Origin: Gnetum montanum
Lineage: Eukaryota; Streptophyta; Gnetopsida; Gnetales; Gnetaceae
Reading direction: 5' to 3'
Assembly (NCBI GenBank): GCA_015680685.1
Contig: MNCI01007588.1
Span: 62,001-126,000 of the forward strand
Length of the DNA stretch: 64,000 nucleotides
The notes under the pieces are model-generated. The model worked only from the letters and a program-made list of their open reading frames with translations. It was not told the DNA's origin and did no database searches. This document shows positions 1 to 10,640 of the stretch, one piece after another. Within the stretch, counting starts at the first letter, position 1, and each line of letters begins with the position of its first letter. A program made the position numbers and the translations under genes.

Positions 1-272
1 TAGATTTTTCTTCTCATTGCGTATTAGCTTACAACAAGTTTATTTTCCATTGTCTCTAGGAGTAGCACTAGTTTAGGATCACATCATTCACCTCACTTTG
101 AACTAAACCATATGTGATCAAGTAAATACTAGTCTAGGTGGGAAGACAATGAACTGCAATCAACGTGTAACTATCTAGATACCAAAGCTATTCCATCTAT
201 GGAGTTTGACCAGATCATGCGTGAATGCTTGTATTTGTATGGTTGAGTGTAGGGGTGCCTCACCACTCATCA
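1..272 (+). repeat. E1 5' LTR, right part only
   Basis: This stretch matches 7,985-8,259 closely, including the block starting gtagcactagtttaggatc and the end ggttgagtgtaggggtgcct. It finishes in CACTCATCA immediately before the primer site. The U3 region and TATA box lie outside the window. Confidence 0.92.
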
Positions 273-273
273 T

Positions 274-291
274 TGGCACCATTGCCGGGGA
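274..291 (+). other. E1 primer binding site, tRNA-Asp type
   Basis: TGGCACCATTGCCGGGGA lies one base after the LTR. It equals the complement of the plant tRNA-Asp 3' end (TGGCGCCGTTGCCGGGGA) except for two CpG-to-CpA changes. That primer is typical of Athila-like Gypsy elements. Confidence 0.85.
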
Positions 292-366
292 TGGTGCTAG
301 TTATTTAGATTAGTTACATCATCCAAGATTGCTATAACGAAGCCTTGATGTCTCTCTCACAAGACT

Positions 367-2401
367 ATGATAATGCAACAACTAGTAAGGCAATTCATTG
401 GAGAACCAATGAATTATATGATGATGAAGATGAAGTTTGGAGTACTCAATCTTATGCAGGGGTCTCCTATGTACATAAATGAAGACAACATAATCCCAAC
501 TCACAAATTCATAACCTACCTAGTGACGATGAACCCTTGTTGGCCACTAAGAGCCTAATGCATATACAAGAGGCTGTTTGAATATCCTACAGGCATCGTA
601 AGGAAATTCGTCTACCTAGGCTTGATTTAAACAACTTTCCCAATTTTTTAGGAGGCTATGATTTAGGTATGTAACATCATTTACAAACCTTCCATGATGC
701 TTGTGTATGGAACAATATTGATAGTGGGTGAAAAAAAGTTAATCTCTTTCCTATGACACTTGTTGGCCAAGAAAAAGTATGGTACAGGTCCTTAAGACCA
801 AAATCAATTCAATGTTGGCTGACAATGGTAGAACTCTTCAATGAAAGATATCAAACCTATGCAAGAGTGTTAACCTTGAGGAGACAAATCCAAGAATGGA
901 AACAGGGGCAACATGAACCCTTGGACATGGCCTTGGAAAGATACTATTCATTGTTAAACAATTTCCCAAGTCATGGATTCTCCAGGGAGAGGCTAATGTA
1001 CCACATCATGGATGGGCTTCGTAATGAAACAAGGGAGACCCTAGGGATGTATGCCCAAGGTCAATTGTATGAGCTATGAACCTACCAATTCCAAGAGCTT
1101 CTTAAGTGGGTAGCAAAAGAAGAAGGAGAAATGGCTAAATGGGAGAATTTTGAAAGCTTTCAACAAGATGAACATCTCAAAATAGCAAAGGTCCATGATC
1201 ATTAAGAGGAGAAATAAACTCACTTCAAGGAGGTGGAATCATCTTTGCTAATACTACAATCACTAGATGAAATTGAGGCAAAGATCAATAAGATGATAGA
1301 ATGGACACATGAAAGATGTGGAGAATATGCCAACACTATTAGAGGTAGAACCATGATGCACCAAGAAAAAAGACAGTACACCACTAGACAATTGGAAAGA
1401 AGAGTTGAAGAGAATAAGGATAAGAGCTCAACTACTAATCATACGTATCAATGTAACATTTGCCTATACGATCACCCCAAAGGTCAATGCCCAATATTGT
1501 CACATTTACATGAGCATTGGGGAGGAATGTTACATCTAGAGTTCATACAAAAATACCATGTTCAATCACAGTGGAAAAATCCCCAGTCATGGGGGAAGGC
1601 CACCCTCAAACTGGTCACACCCTTCATACCATCTGAACCCAAGTGCTTATCAGGTTTAGCATCCTGTTTCCCCAACTAGGTCAACATCCCTTATCTCACC
1701 ACATCATTATCATTCTCCTAAGTACTACGAACCCATGTCCTCTTCGAAAAGATAATCACCTCATGTTCCTTGCACTTCTTCTCACCCTAAATATTGTCAC
1801 CCTTTACCTCCTTCTACATTGTCATCAGTTGTGCCAGAAGGTTTTGCACCACAGCACCAACCCACGAATATTACTTGTGCTACTATAGTCAATAGTAGTG
1901 GAGGTCCTCCACAATGTCGAAAGCATCCTTTCTTTAGGCATGACCAAAGAAAGAGACAGCACGCTTCCAAAACCACTACATCCTCCATCCCAACGCAAGT
2001 TCAATGCTGTGATGCATCTACCTCCTTGAACACAACGCCTCCTGTTACCTTATCAGGGCCACCAATCAATACTCCAACTATTATGTGGCCCAATGAATAT
2101 AACCACATACGAAGACATACTATCCTTGCATACCATCTTACGGTCATGAGTGCCATGGTGGGTCAACTCCTTATCAATTAACCACATCTTATAATTTGCC
2201 CCACTATGCCTACTTTAATCATGTGTGTGAACCCCAATTCGGGTACATTTCAACCACCACATCAAAGGAAACCAAGTGGTTTGGATGTGACCGGACTCTA
2301 ATGTTCCCAAAATGCTTAGATCCAAACCTTCCATTTATTAATTCTTATCATGATCAAAAGTTAGTTATGGGGGATATCCTTCATTCTAATGAGCAGAATT
2401 A
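367..2401 (+). pseudogene. E1 gag (capsid/nucleocapsid), broken
   Basis: Gag would form the cytoplasmic virus-like particle of the element. Open blocks at 753-1,079, 1,233-1,679 and 1,819-2,181 resemble the gags of O and I. Shared features are a segment with YHIMDGLRNETRETLG and YAQGQL, followed by a zinc-knuckle-like CNICLYDHPKGQC near 1,452-1,490 (CX2CX3HX4C, one residue short of the usual CCHC spacing). After that comes a long Pro/His-rich tail. Frames shift between the blocks and several stops are present, so no full product is possible. The start is uncertain: an ATG at 367 follows the primer site at a normal distance, but its small ORF is not itself recognisable. No protease follows. 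Confidence 0.8.
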
Positions 2402-3780
2402 ATCAATATTTTTCCTTTTCTTTAATTTTACAATTTTTATTTTCTAGTTTTTCATCTTTTCGTTTGTTGTTTTATCTTTTTATTTATTATTTATCTTTTT
2501 ATGGGTAATCTCATCTATGAATAAAACACTCATGTGACTTGTTGGTTGAGGTGTTGTTCTATGCTATTGTGTCTCAAGTGACTAATTATTTGGACAGCGA
2601 GCCCACCACATCCACACAACCATTTTATTAATAAGAGGTTCTACTCTAGGTATGATGATATTCTTATCATCATGAAAAGTTAAAAGTAATTTTGTGTTCA
2701 TTATGCCTAGAGTGAAAAATGATGGACTAAGAGGGAATGACCAGGGTGTGACATTAAGGGGACTTGTGGATTCTTTTTGGTGACATTTTTAGGTGCTATG
2801 ATGTAGCTTGGTTGTACTAATATTCTTGTAGATCTAACTAGGAATGGGAGTAAGAGTAATAAAGGCACTCAATAAAGAAACTCAATACTATTTTGGGGGT
2901 TCCACTGGAAAGACATGCACCCATGCTTGAAGGTTGGCGGCTTCTCCGGTTCATTGTTGGAAAGGACAAAGTGCCAAAGTGGCTAGAAAGAAAAAAAAGA
3001 GAGAGAAAGAAAAGATCAAGAAAAAAAATGTGCCACAGAGAAATTCCAAATCACTCCTCCCTTGGACAAAATGACAAGTGATCGTATGCCTTACTGTCAT
3101 GGTGCTCTTATGATTACCCATCATTGGATGAAACAATGCAATGTCACTAATCAGAGAAATGGACTTAGTCTTGATTTTGGAGTGACGGGCTAATGACACA
3201 TTAATCACATCCCACACTTAGGATTCATTGTGTCCTAGGTCAGTTACCTCATGTCTTGATCTTTGTAATTCCTTCTACAATTTGCCTCATCTCGTTGTTC
3301 ATGAATTTTTGACTTGTGTCTTGTGTAGCATCGAACTCATACCTCATCACGGTGGTATTTACATGTGTGTGTGTTTTGTTGCACTGGTATGGATTACAGT
3401 TAACCCTTTTAGTGCCTACGGACATTTCTAGGTGTGGTTATGTAAGGGCATGATAGGTAGAAACTTGCAAATTTTCGTACTTTGCACTCATTGCACATCA
3501 TCCTGACATCGTTTTATACCCTCCAAGTATTACATTGCTATAATAATCTTTTCCTTTATCATCATTTTAAATTCCAACATTCCTATGCACCACAACATGT
3601 CCTTTTTCCTCATCCTATTCATGAATTTCATTGCTACATTCCACTTCATTACACTTTTGGTACCCTTAGGTCTCTTCAACATTATCCTAGACCTTTCACA
3701 TTAACCTTAAATCCTTCATTGTTGACCTTGGAAATTCAGAAATTCATCAATTTTTCCAAATACCATATTTTCAAAAGGAC
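2402..3780 (+). other. E1 untranslated region between gag and third ORF
   Basis: The stretch begins with a T-rich tract (2,402-2,505) like that after pol in element I (about 52,610-52,830). It then contains segments related to the 3' untranslated region of I at 52,850-53,160 and 58,600-58,870, for example AGACATG(C/T)(A/T)(C/A)CCATGC near 2,910. The short ORFs here are T- or A-rich and look accidental. I see no gene. Confidence 0.55.
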
Positions 3781-3782
3781 AT

Positions 3783-3862
3783 GATATCGGGTACCCGATA
3801 TCGGGTCTGCACTACTAGGTACGCGATATCGTGTCTATAAAAACTATATATAGGACCCAATT
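3783..3862 (+). promoter_or_regulatory. Promoter-like block: perfect palindrome plus TATA box ahead of the third ORF
   Basis: GATATCGGGTACCCGATATC at 3,783-3,802 is a perfect 20-bp palindrome, followed by GGGT, a second GATATC at about 3,825 and then TATAAAAACTATATATA at about 3,836-3,852. The same module, more decayed, precedes the TATA box in the E1, I and O LTRs. The block keeps several CpGs although the element is otherwise CpG-poor. I infer a promoter for the third ORF about 500 bases downstream. Transcription itself is not shown. Confidence 0.55.
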
Positions 3863-4357
3863 GCGTAAGTTAACATCATTTTTCACTCTTCATGCAAGGG
3901 GAGTTGTTGAAATTTTATTTTGTGAATTCTGACACTGTGAGCACCTACCATTCCAACTTCCATATCTTGCTTATTAATGCTCTGATTCTCGTTCGAATTG
4001 AACCTGTCTAAACCCAGAGTGTTTGACTTAGTTGTGGGGGAAGGGTACGCTCCAAGTTGTGCATAGTTTTTTCAAACTTCATCATTGCCCAAAGGATATC
4101 GTAAAGGGTAAATGACCTTAAAAATGTTAAAACCATTTGCCCAATTAATTTTATTTTTTCACCAAAGCATGAAAATTATTTTTTGGAGTCACCTAATCAA
4201 AATTGAGCCCAATATCAAAAATTTTAGGGGAAACTTTTGTAAAATTTTCTAACTTTGAATCACACTAGACAAGAAATGAATTTATTAAGGTAGGAAGTAA
4301 GGTATAAATCAGATTTTGTAAATAACCTTACTAATAGATGATTATGTGTGATTGCAA

Positions 4358-7080
4358 ATGGCCCCTAAAAGAGGATAGCAAGGAGGACTTTCTCAGCATG
4401 CATCCAAATGACCAAGGAGAGGCAGAGGCTAAGCGTCTCTTGAGGAATGAACAAAACAAGAGGCATAATCATTCAACATTCCTTAGGAACCTCTTGTTAC
4501 TGTGCAATTGGGACATGTTGAAGGAGGAGACAGTGGAGCACTTGAACAGGGACAACATTTCACGTTGTCTCCAGAATGTATTTAGGAAATTCATGAAAGG
4601 TCCACGTCAGCAACTATGATTGTGGAACTCAACTTTAAACCCTTCATTGAGTTTTCTCTTGAAGTAGTCAGGGACCAACTTAAAGGATCTCCACTGTGGC
4701 CTATTCTCTCTAAAAGTGGTGATTGGTACCTGGGAGAGATGTATCAATTTTGGCACAACAAAGAAGAAGGAACCACCATTGATATTAGTGGTATTTTTAT
4801 TGATTTCTTTGCCAAAGCCATTTTGGAAGTTCTAAATCTTCTAAATATAGGGCCAAAACTTGCTCACTTGTCCACTCATTCCAATGTTAATGCATAGAAG
4901 ATATGGTTGAAAAGGGCGTATGGTAAGGAAGATAAAGCATATGGAGAGCTGACACTTGAAGAGAGAATCTACTTCAAAATTGGCACATATCACATTTTCC
5001 CAACAAAAGGTTTAAATAGAATTTCCACATATGCGGCTAGAGGAAGTGCCATCTTGATGAACAAGGTTAATGCCAACCTACCTCATCTATATCTTACAGA
5101 AATTTTGAGGTGGTTTGAAGAATGTAAGATGGGGAAGCTTGCATTGCCCTTCCCTATCTCATCAGGATGCTATGCCGACATGTTGGAATTCTGGGGTACA
5201 CCATGACATCCCCAGAAAGTTCCAAAATGCTTCATTCACTAAATTACTAAAGCTACCAGCCCTAAGGAAAAGTGCTGGTAAGACATTGGAGCCTGAGTAG
5301 GAATAGGAAGCGGGCCTAGCACACAACTTATAGGCCAGTAAGACCAGCCACCATCACCATCGTAGGACTATCAATTGTCAATGAGCCATCTTAGGGCCAT
5401 TGCTGAAATGGTTAGTTGGGGAAGCCATCATGAGGCCAATCTCTTTAGGGTCATCAATGATGCTGTACAACCCATAGTTTCAATTGATCATGCATGGGGC
5501 GAGGTGTCTATCCAAATAGGAGGAGGGAAATCACACTGGTCACGACAGATCTCTGGGAATGTTGCATGTTTTCAGGTGTAATTAGAAACTGGTGAAGGCA
5601 CCACAATAGTGATCATGCAGCACCAACATGCAATGAGAGTAGCAGAAGTGGTTACAGAACACATAAAAGAATCATTTAATGTTCCTATTGTGCCACTGGT
5701 AGATTTTATAGGAGCATGCAATGCTTAAACTTTGGCTGATCCCTCGATGACTCTTGTGGAGCATGAGGATGTTCTAAATTGGTTGCTGTAGATAGGACAA
5801 GTGATGACGTCCCTATTTGATATCCTTTAAGATGTCACAACAACTCATTCAGACCTCATCTCCACAAAAGGGAAGCTGGTCATGGCAAAGGTCAAGGCCA
5901 AACATGCAGAGGAGTAGTTAGAGAGACTTCAAGAAAAGCTTGTCACCCTACAAGCTACACAGCAGGACCCATTCCAATTCATCCCTGTAGATCAACTAGA
6001 ATCGTTTTGGATAGAGTAACTGAATAAATTGCTGGAAGAGAATAAAAAAGTAGCTGAGAAAAAAGAGAAGGCTGATTGGAATGCTTCTAAGGCACAAGCT
6101 CAAACGTATGCACATGCTAAAGCACTCAAGGCCTTGTAAGAAGAAAATAAGTGCCTCGTTGCCAAAAATCTCTAGTTGACCACAGTAAAAAAAGAAAAGA
6201 ATGTTCTTGAAGAAAATTTTCAGCAATTATGAGAAAAATTAATAAGGGTCAACCAGGATATGAATTGCTTGGCCAGAGAAAAAAGAACCCTCTCAATGGA
6301 GGAGGTATGTGCGATCTGTTAGAAAATGGAAATTGAAATAAGCACGTGGTAGAATGAGGCCAAGTGACATGAGAAGCTCAAGGAGTACTTCAGAGATCAG
6401 GTGAGGATGTATAAACAGGTGGTAGAAAAAGAAATCCATATGGCCAAAGCCCACATTAACACACTCAGTGCTCAAAATGCTGATTGGCAGGCCATATTGG
6501 ATAGTTATGCCTTTGCCCACCAAGTAGAACTCAAAAGCTAGGACTTGTAGATACAAGATCTCATAGAATACATGGAGTTGGCAAACGTGTGATATACCAA
6601 CTTGGCCATGTTGGTAGCAGGATGCCTGAGAATAGAATTGGAAAAGCATGTAGCAACCACCTATGCAAAGTATGAAATAGAATTTGTTGAACACAACAAG
6701 ACATTGTAGAAATTAGAAATGGAAAATTCTAAATTAGAGGTGGTTAAAACTAGCTACCAAGGATAGAAGGATGTTATGGTGGATTTGGCTTGATGACTCA
6801 TGGACTATCAAGAATACAAAGACAAAACTAGAGCCTATGAAGAGGAACAACGACTATTTGTGGCTTGGTATGTTAAGGCCAATCAAATGTTTCTGTAACT
6901 ACCATGTCCATGGGAGGTGCCAACTCTATCAAACATTGGAGCGAATACAAAGACAATGCTAGAGCCTATGAAGAGGAACAACGGCTATTTGCAGCTTGGT
7001 ATGTTAAGGCCAATCAAATGTTTTTGTAACTACCATGTCCATGGGAGGTGCCAACTCCATCAAACATTGGAGCATCAACA
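4358..7080 (+). pseudogene. E1 third ORF: long coiled-coil protein of unknown function
   Basis: I do not recognise this protein. From an ATG at 4,358 in good context (CAAATGG) a single frame can be followed to about 6,942, roughly 860 codons. It carries some two dozen TAG, TGA or TAA codons but no frameshift. An alternative short frame is open at 4,338-4,619. The first 35 codons are basic. A compact-looking region with FFAKAILEVLNLLNIGPKL and TLEERIYFKIGTYHIFP spans about 4,740-5,200. From about 5,990 to 6,770 the sequence is Lys/Glu/Leu-rich heptads, a likely coiled coil. It ends in a FVAWYVKANQ and PCPWEVPTP motif that recurs in element P. It has no visible RT, integrase or clear transmembrane helix. 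Its position corresponds to the env-like ORF of Athila elements, but I see no sequence proof of envelope function. Confidence 0.65.
6812..7073 (+). repeat. 131-bp tandem duplication inside the third ORF
   Basis: Two near-identical copies run 6,812-6,942 and 6,943-7,073, each starting gaatacaaagaca and ending aaacattggagc. Because 131 is not a multiple of three, the second copy is out of frame and would truncate the C-terminus. Element P shows only one copy of the encoded motif. Confidence 0.9.
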
Positions 7081-7388
7081 TGGATGACACAGGATCCCTA
7101 AACCAAGGAAGGAAAGCTCTAGGCACTTCTTCAGAGACATCCATTTCCAAAACCTAGAGCATAAGATAAGGGGAAGAGACCCATGGAGGAGCCACCACTA
7201 CCAGGAACAACATGAGTTCTAGCAAAATTTTTTTGTAAATTTTGTGTATGTGGCCCAATTTTGTTTTATTTAATTCCACATTGTGGCATGAGTAATTCCT
7301 AGTTAGTCAATAATCCCATACCTATCCATTGTGTAATCAATCGAACCCATTCTCATTTTGTTTGACTCAAGGACGAGTTGTTATTCAG

Positions 7389-7399
7389 TCATGGGGGTA
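7389..7399 (+). other. E1 polypurine tract
   Basis: TCATGGGGGTA lies directly against the TGATGA start of the 3' LTR. The equivalent in I is CCATGGGGCTA at 59,806-59,816. It would prime plus-strand DNA synthesis. Confidence 0.75.
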
Positions 7400-8259
7400 T
7401 GATGAATCGTGTCTTGCTAGGCCCCAATATTGGATCCTCAATATCGGGTACACAATATCACAGCGTAGGTAATGATATCAAATACATGATATCGTGATTC
7501 CTATGTAAGCCTATAAATACACATTTGGACACACAAGAATGGAGGAGTTAGTAAGTGTAACTGTAGAGTCTTTTTGTCAATTTTTAATTCATTGCAGTTC
7601 TTTCCCCAGTGCATGCCCACAATGTGATGATTGTAATTGTACGAAACCTTTATTCAAGTGTGACGTACTTGGACATGTACATGATTGGTAATAAAGATCG
7701 AGATTACTCCATCATTGTAGCATTCACTTAATTTTTAATTGTTTAATTATTATTGTTATTTATTATTTTCTTACTTAATATTTCTTTACCATCATTTACT
7801 ATTTCTATTGTTAAATGCAAAATGAGTATGACTTAATCATGAACATTGAAGTGTAACTACTTGGTAACCTAGTAGTGTATTTAGGAGTGCTTAAGTAATG
7901 TGTGCTTGGTAATCCCAGAAGTAGTACATGAGGTCCAAGATGTGTACAGATGATTAAGGATGAATGCTCATCACAGTTAGGCTACTTTAGATTTTGCTTC
8001 TTATCACCTGTTAGCTTATAACAAATTTATTTGCCGTTTTCTCTAGGAGTAGCACTAGTTTAGGATCACATCATTCACCTCACTTTGGACTAAACCATAT
8101 GTGATCAAGTAAATACTAGTTTGGGTGGGAAGATAGCAAACTGCGATCAACATGTAACTATCTAGATACCACAACTAGTTTGTTTGCGGAGCTCAATTGG
8201 ATTGTGCGTGAATGCTCATATTTGTATGGTTGAGTGTAGGGGTGCCTCGCCACTCATCA
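7400..8259 (+). repeat. E1 3' LTR (860 bp)
   Basis: The LTR starts TGATGA and ends TCATCA, a perfect 6-bp terminal inverted repeat. U3 contains three decayed copies of the GATATC/GGGTACCC module at 7,426-7,445, 7,440-7,459 and 7,474-7,493, then TATAAATA at 7,512-7,519. The last 270 bases match window positions 1-272. The 5 bases after it are ATACT; the matching target copy would be left of the window. Confidence 0.93.
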
Positions 8260-9340
8260 ATACTTTTATTTTTTTCCAAAGGAAAAATTCCACAAGAAGA
8301 CTAGAAATACAGTGAGAAGAAAAGAATTTAGAAAGAGAAAAGAAAAGAAAACAAAATTGTGTGAATCTCACACATTTAGGCAAGATAAATTGAACATGAT
8401 AAAACACTTCACAATTAAGCTATTCCAATTCAATCTACATATTACAAATTTCCCAAATCCTCTAAGCCCAACAAGAAATTTTATAAAAGACAATCTTATT
8501 ACACTATCGAAATGCTTTGTAAGCAACAAGTATAAGCTTTTGTTTGGCTGGTTAACAGTTGTCAAGAACTACAAAAAATAAAACTAGTAGAAAAATTGGA
8601 AAATTTCAAGATTGAAATATCCAGGCAATAAACTTTAAAAAAAGAAGCTATTTCAAAGAAGTCAAAGTATCAAAGTTTTTCCTAGACCCTCAAGACTGAA
8701 ACAAGCAATTTTGTAAAGACATTTCTATTAAATTGCTCAAGATGCTTTTCTAAGACAACATAAGCTCTTATATGGGAAAATTAATAGAAGTATAATATTA
8801 TGCCAAAAAAGAGTTATAAGAATAATCTAGAAAATCCAAAAATTAAATGCCAAGCACATTACTATCTAGACCATTAGCTAAGCAACTAAAAAAATGGAAA
8901 GAAAAGAACTTACAAGATTAAAACAAAGTAGCTGAATTGATATCTTTAGCAATCCATGTTTTTACAATCTGCAATATTCTTCTAAATATTTTCTTACATT
9001 CCCCAATGTCCTTCCTTCTCATTCTACACTTGAAGCCTTTTTATAGTGGCTTCATGATAGTTACAATCATCATTGAAGGTTAAGATGAATAACAAATATC
9101 TATGGAATTTATTCATAACTACCTTAAGAAGTTATAACTTCGATAGGAAGTTATGAGGAAATCAAGCCATAGTTGGAAAATGTCTTCTTAGTAATTACAA
9201 CCTCGCAAATATCAAGGAGATCTAGTTACAACTTCCATAGGAGGTTATAACTTCTATGGAAAGTTTCAATTTCCATAGAAAATAAAGTTATATTTATCAA
9301 ATGATTATAAATTCTTCCCTTTTTAAACCGTAAACCTCCC
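8260..9340 (-). repeat. X1: LTR of a second Gypsy family, minus orientation, truncated
   Basis: Bases 8,270-9,075 match 14,995-15,786 (X3) along their whole length, and the reverse complement of 13,170-13,560 (X2). On the minus strand a TATAAAAA box sits at 9,038-9,045, just after gaagccac. The right part (9,085-9,300) is a U3-like region with several imperfect copies of AAGTTATAACTTC. The left part is missing because E1 sits there. The right limit is approximate. Confidence 0.65.
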
Positions 9341-10412
9341 TTTTTAAAATCACCAATTGCAGTTAAAATAAACTATAAGGTTTTTCTTGCAATTTTTTTT
9401 AAAAAATTATTATTAAGTTCATGTGGCCTTAAGATATGTAAGTTTACATTATGTGTGCCTTTGGGCGAGTGTGCAGGCTTCATGGTTGTCATGCTTGCTA
9501 ACATGCCACATCCATTATGCACTACTCTTACACATATTTTATCTCCTACTTTCACTCTCAGATTCTTCTACCGTTGAGGTTCTACAAGCATGGTGCTCCT
9601 ACCAACGTTGTCTACAAACTTTGTAGTCATTATTGTGCTTGATGCTACTCCAACATGGTCATCGATGATGTTGAAAAAGAAATCATAGCGTTAGGTCCTC
9701 CTTTGGTTCTCACTACACCAATACCCTGCAACCATGTGATCTTTTGTTTAGCAAAACTTGTGTGCGAGTAGTTGAAGTTGAAGAGGAGCTACCATCAAGA
9801 ATTTCTACATTGTTGTGTGTGGAGAAAATTTTACTATGATGGATACCCTTTGCTTAGGATTCATGAACTTCCTGGATACCCTAAAAAGGGTGAAGCAACA
9901 ACTTTTAGTATAACTTAATTTTAGTTTATATATTAAGCAACCTCTCCATTTTTTATATAATGATGATAATTGCTTTAGGGCTTCTAGAATATTACTTTTA
10001 AATGTAAAGCTGAATTTCTATTGTCCGTTGTAGGTTTAGCATGCTCATTTTGCTTTAAAACACTAATTTTGTTTAGAGCTTCTTCTTGATAAGTTATAGG
10101 ACAAGTGCTCTTTTGCAAGTTTTGAAATCCAATTCATGACATCTTATTCAACCTTTCCATTTAAATTCTATTTCCTGATATTATTTGCTATTGCAGTTCA
10201 GGTGCATTTCATATTGCCATGCTTTTTCTTGTGGCAAGGGTTTCTTTTTCTGAGATAATGATGAAGTTTTTAGACAGTTTTGCCAATTTTTCAACAACCA
10301 CTAAGCAAGAATCTTGTTGATTTTGTTAGCTTTGTGTTGAACCTATGGCTTGATCTAGCAAAATTCATCAAATGCTACTTGAGCTATTGAACTGGATATT
10401 TTTCTCTTTGCT
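9341..10412. other. No recognised gene
   Basis: The stretch is AT-rich with short ORFs on both strands. The least decayed piece is around 9,795-9,905 on the plus strand (FTMMDTLCLGFMNFLDTL). I could not assign it. It may be further decayed host-gene sequence near the Acinus-like fragment. Confidence 0.3.
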
Positions 10413-10640
10413 CTATTTAGGGTTTACAAACTCTGCAACTAACCTTTTACCACCATTTGGAGGCCACTGTAAATCAAATACAACATCATGAGTTTCAGTG
10501 GCCTCTTCCATAGAAGAATGCACAACATAATAATGGGTATTTACATGATCCATCCAAAATGTAGTTACTTGTCAATTTTCTTAAGAAGTTATTGCATAGT
10601 TTTCAGAGAAAATGGATGCACAAATTTATCTATTTTGTTT
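10413..10640 (-). pseudogene. Acinus-like RNA-binding domain fragment
   Basis: Reading the minus strand from about 10,640, the translation resembles the RRM region of plant Acinus-like SAP-domain proteins, nuclear components of the ASAP splicing and exon-junction complex. Visible motifs are FVHPFSLKTMQ, then after a one-base frame change FWMDHVNTHYYV, SSMEEATET, and LQWPPNGGKRLVAEFVNP ending at a TAG at 10,413-10,415. The family normally continues past this point, so the fragment is truncated. There is also an in-frame TAA within the first motif. No SAP domain or other exon was found nearby. The match is from memory of the family's conserved RRM motifs, and a protein search would settle it. 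Confidence 0.7.

Larger units (their letters stand above)
1..8259 (+). mobile_element. E1: Athila-type LTR retrotransposon lacking pol
   Basis: The element has LTR, tRNA-Asp-type primer site, gag, T-rich untranslated region, promoter-like block, long third ORF, polypurine tract and LTR. The left LTR is cut by the window edge. No protease, RT, RNase H or integrase motif is visible between gag (ending near 2,400) and the right LTR. The T-rich tract after gag resembles the tract that follows pol in element I near 52,600, which suggests that pol was lost by a deletion ending there. The primer site and related gag place it in the Athila-like group. It would have needed enzymes from a relative. It interrupts an X-family LTR: sequence resuming at 8,260 matches the X2 and X3 copies. 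Confidence 0.85.

Noticed and set aside
2951-3217. Phe-rich minus-strand ORF
   Set aside because: It is the complement of an A/G-rich untranslated stretch and looks accidental.
6293-6694. 133-codon minus-strand ORF
   Set aside because: It is the antisense shadow of the coiled-coil third ORF of E1.
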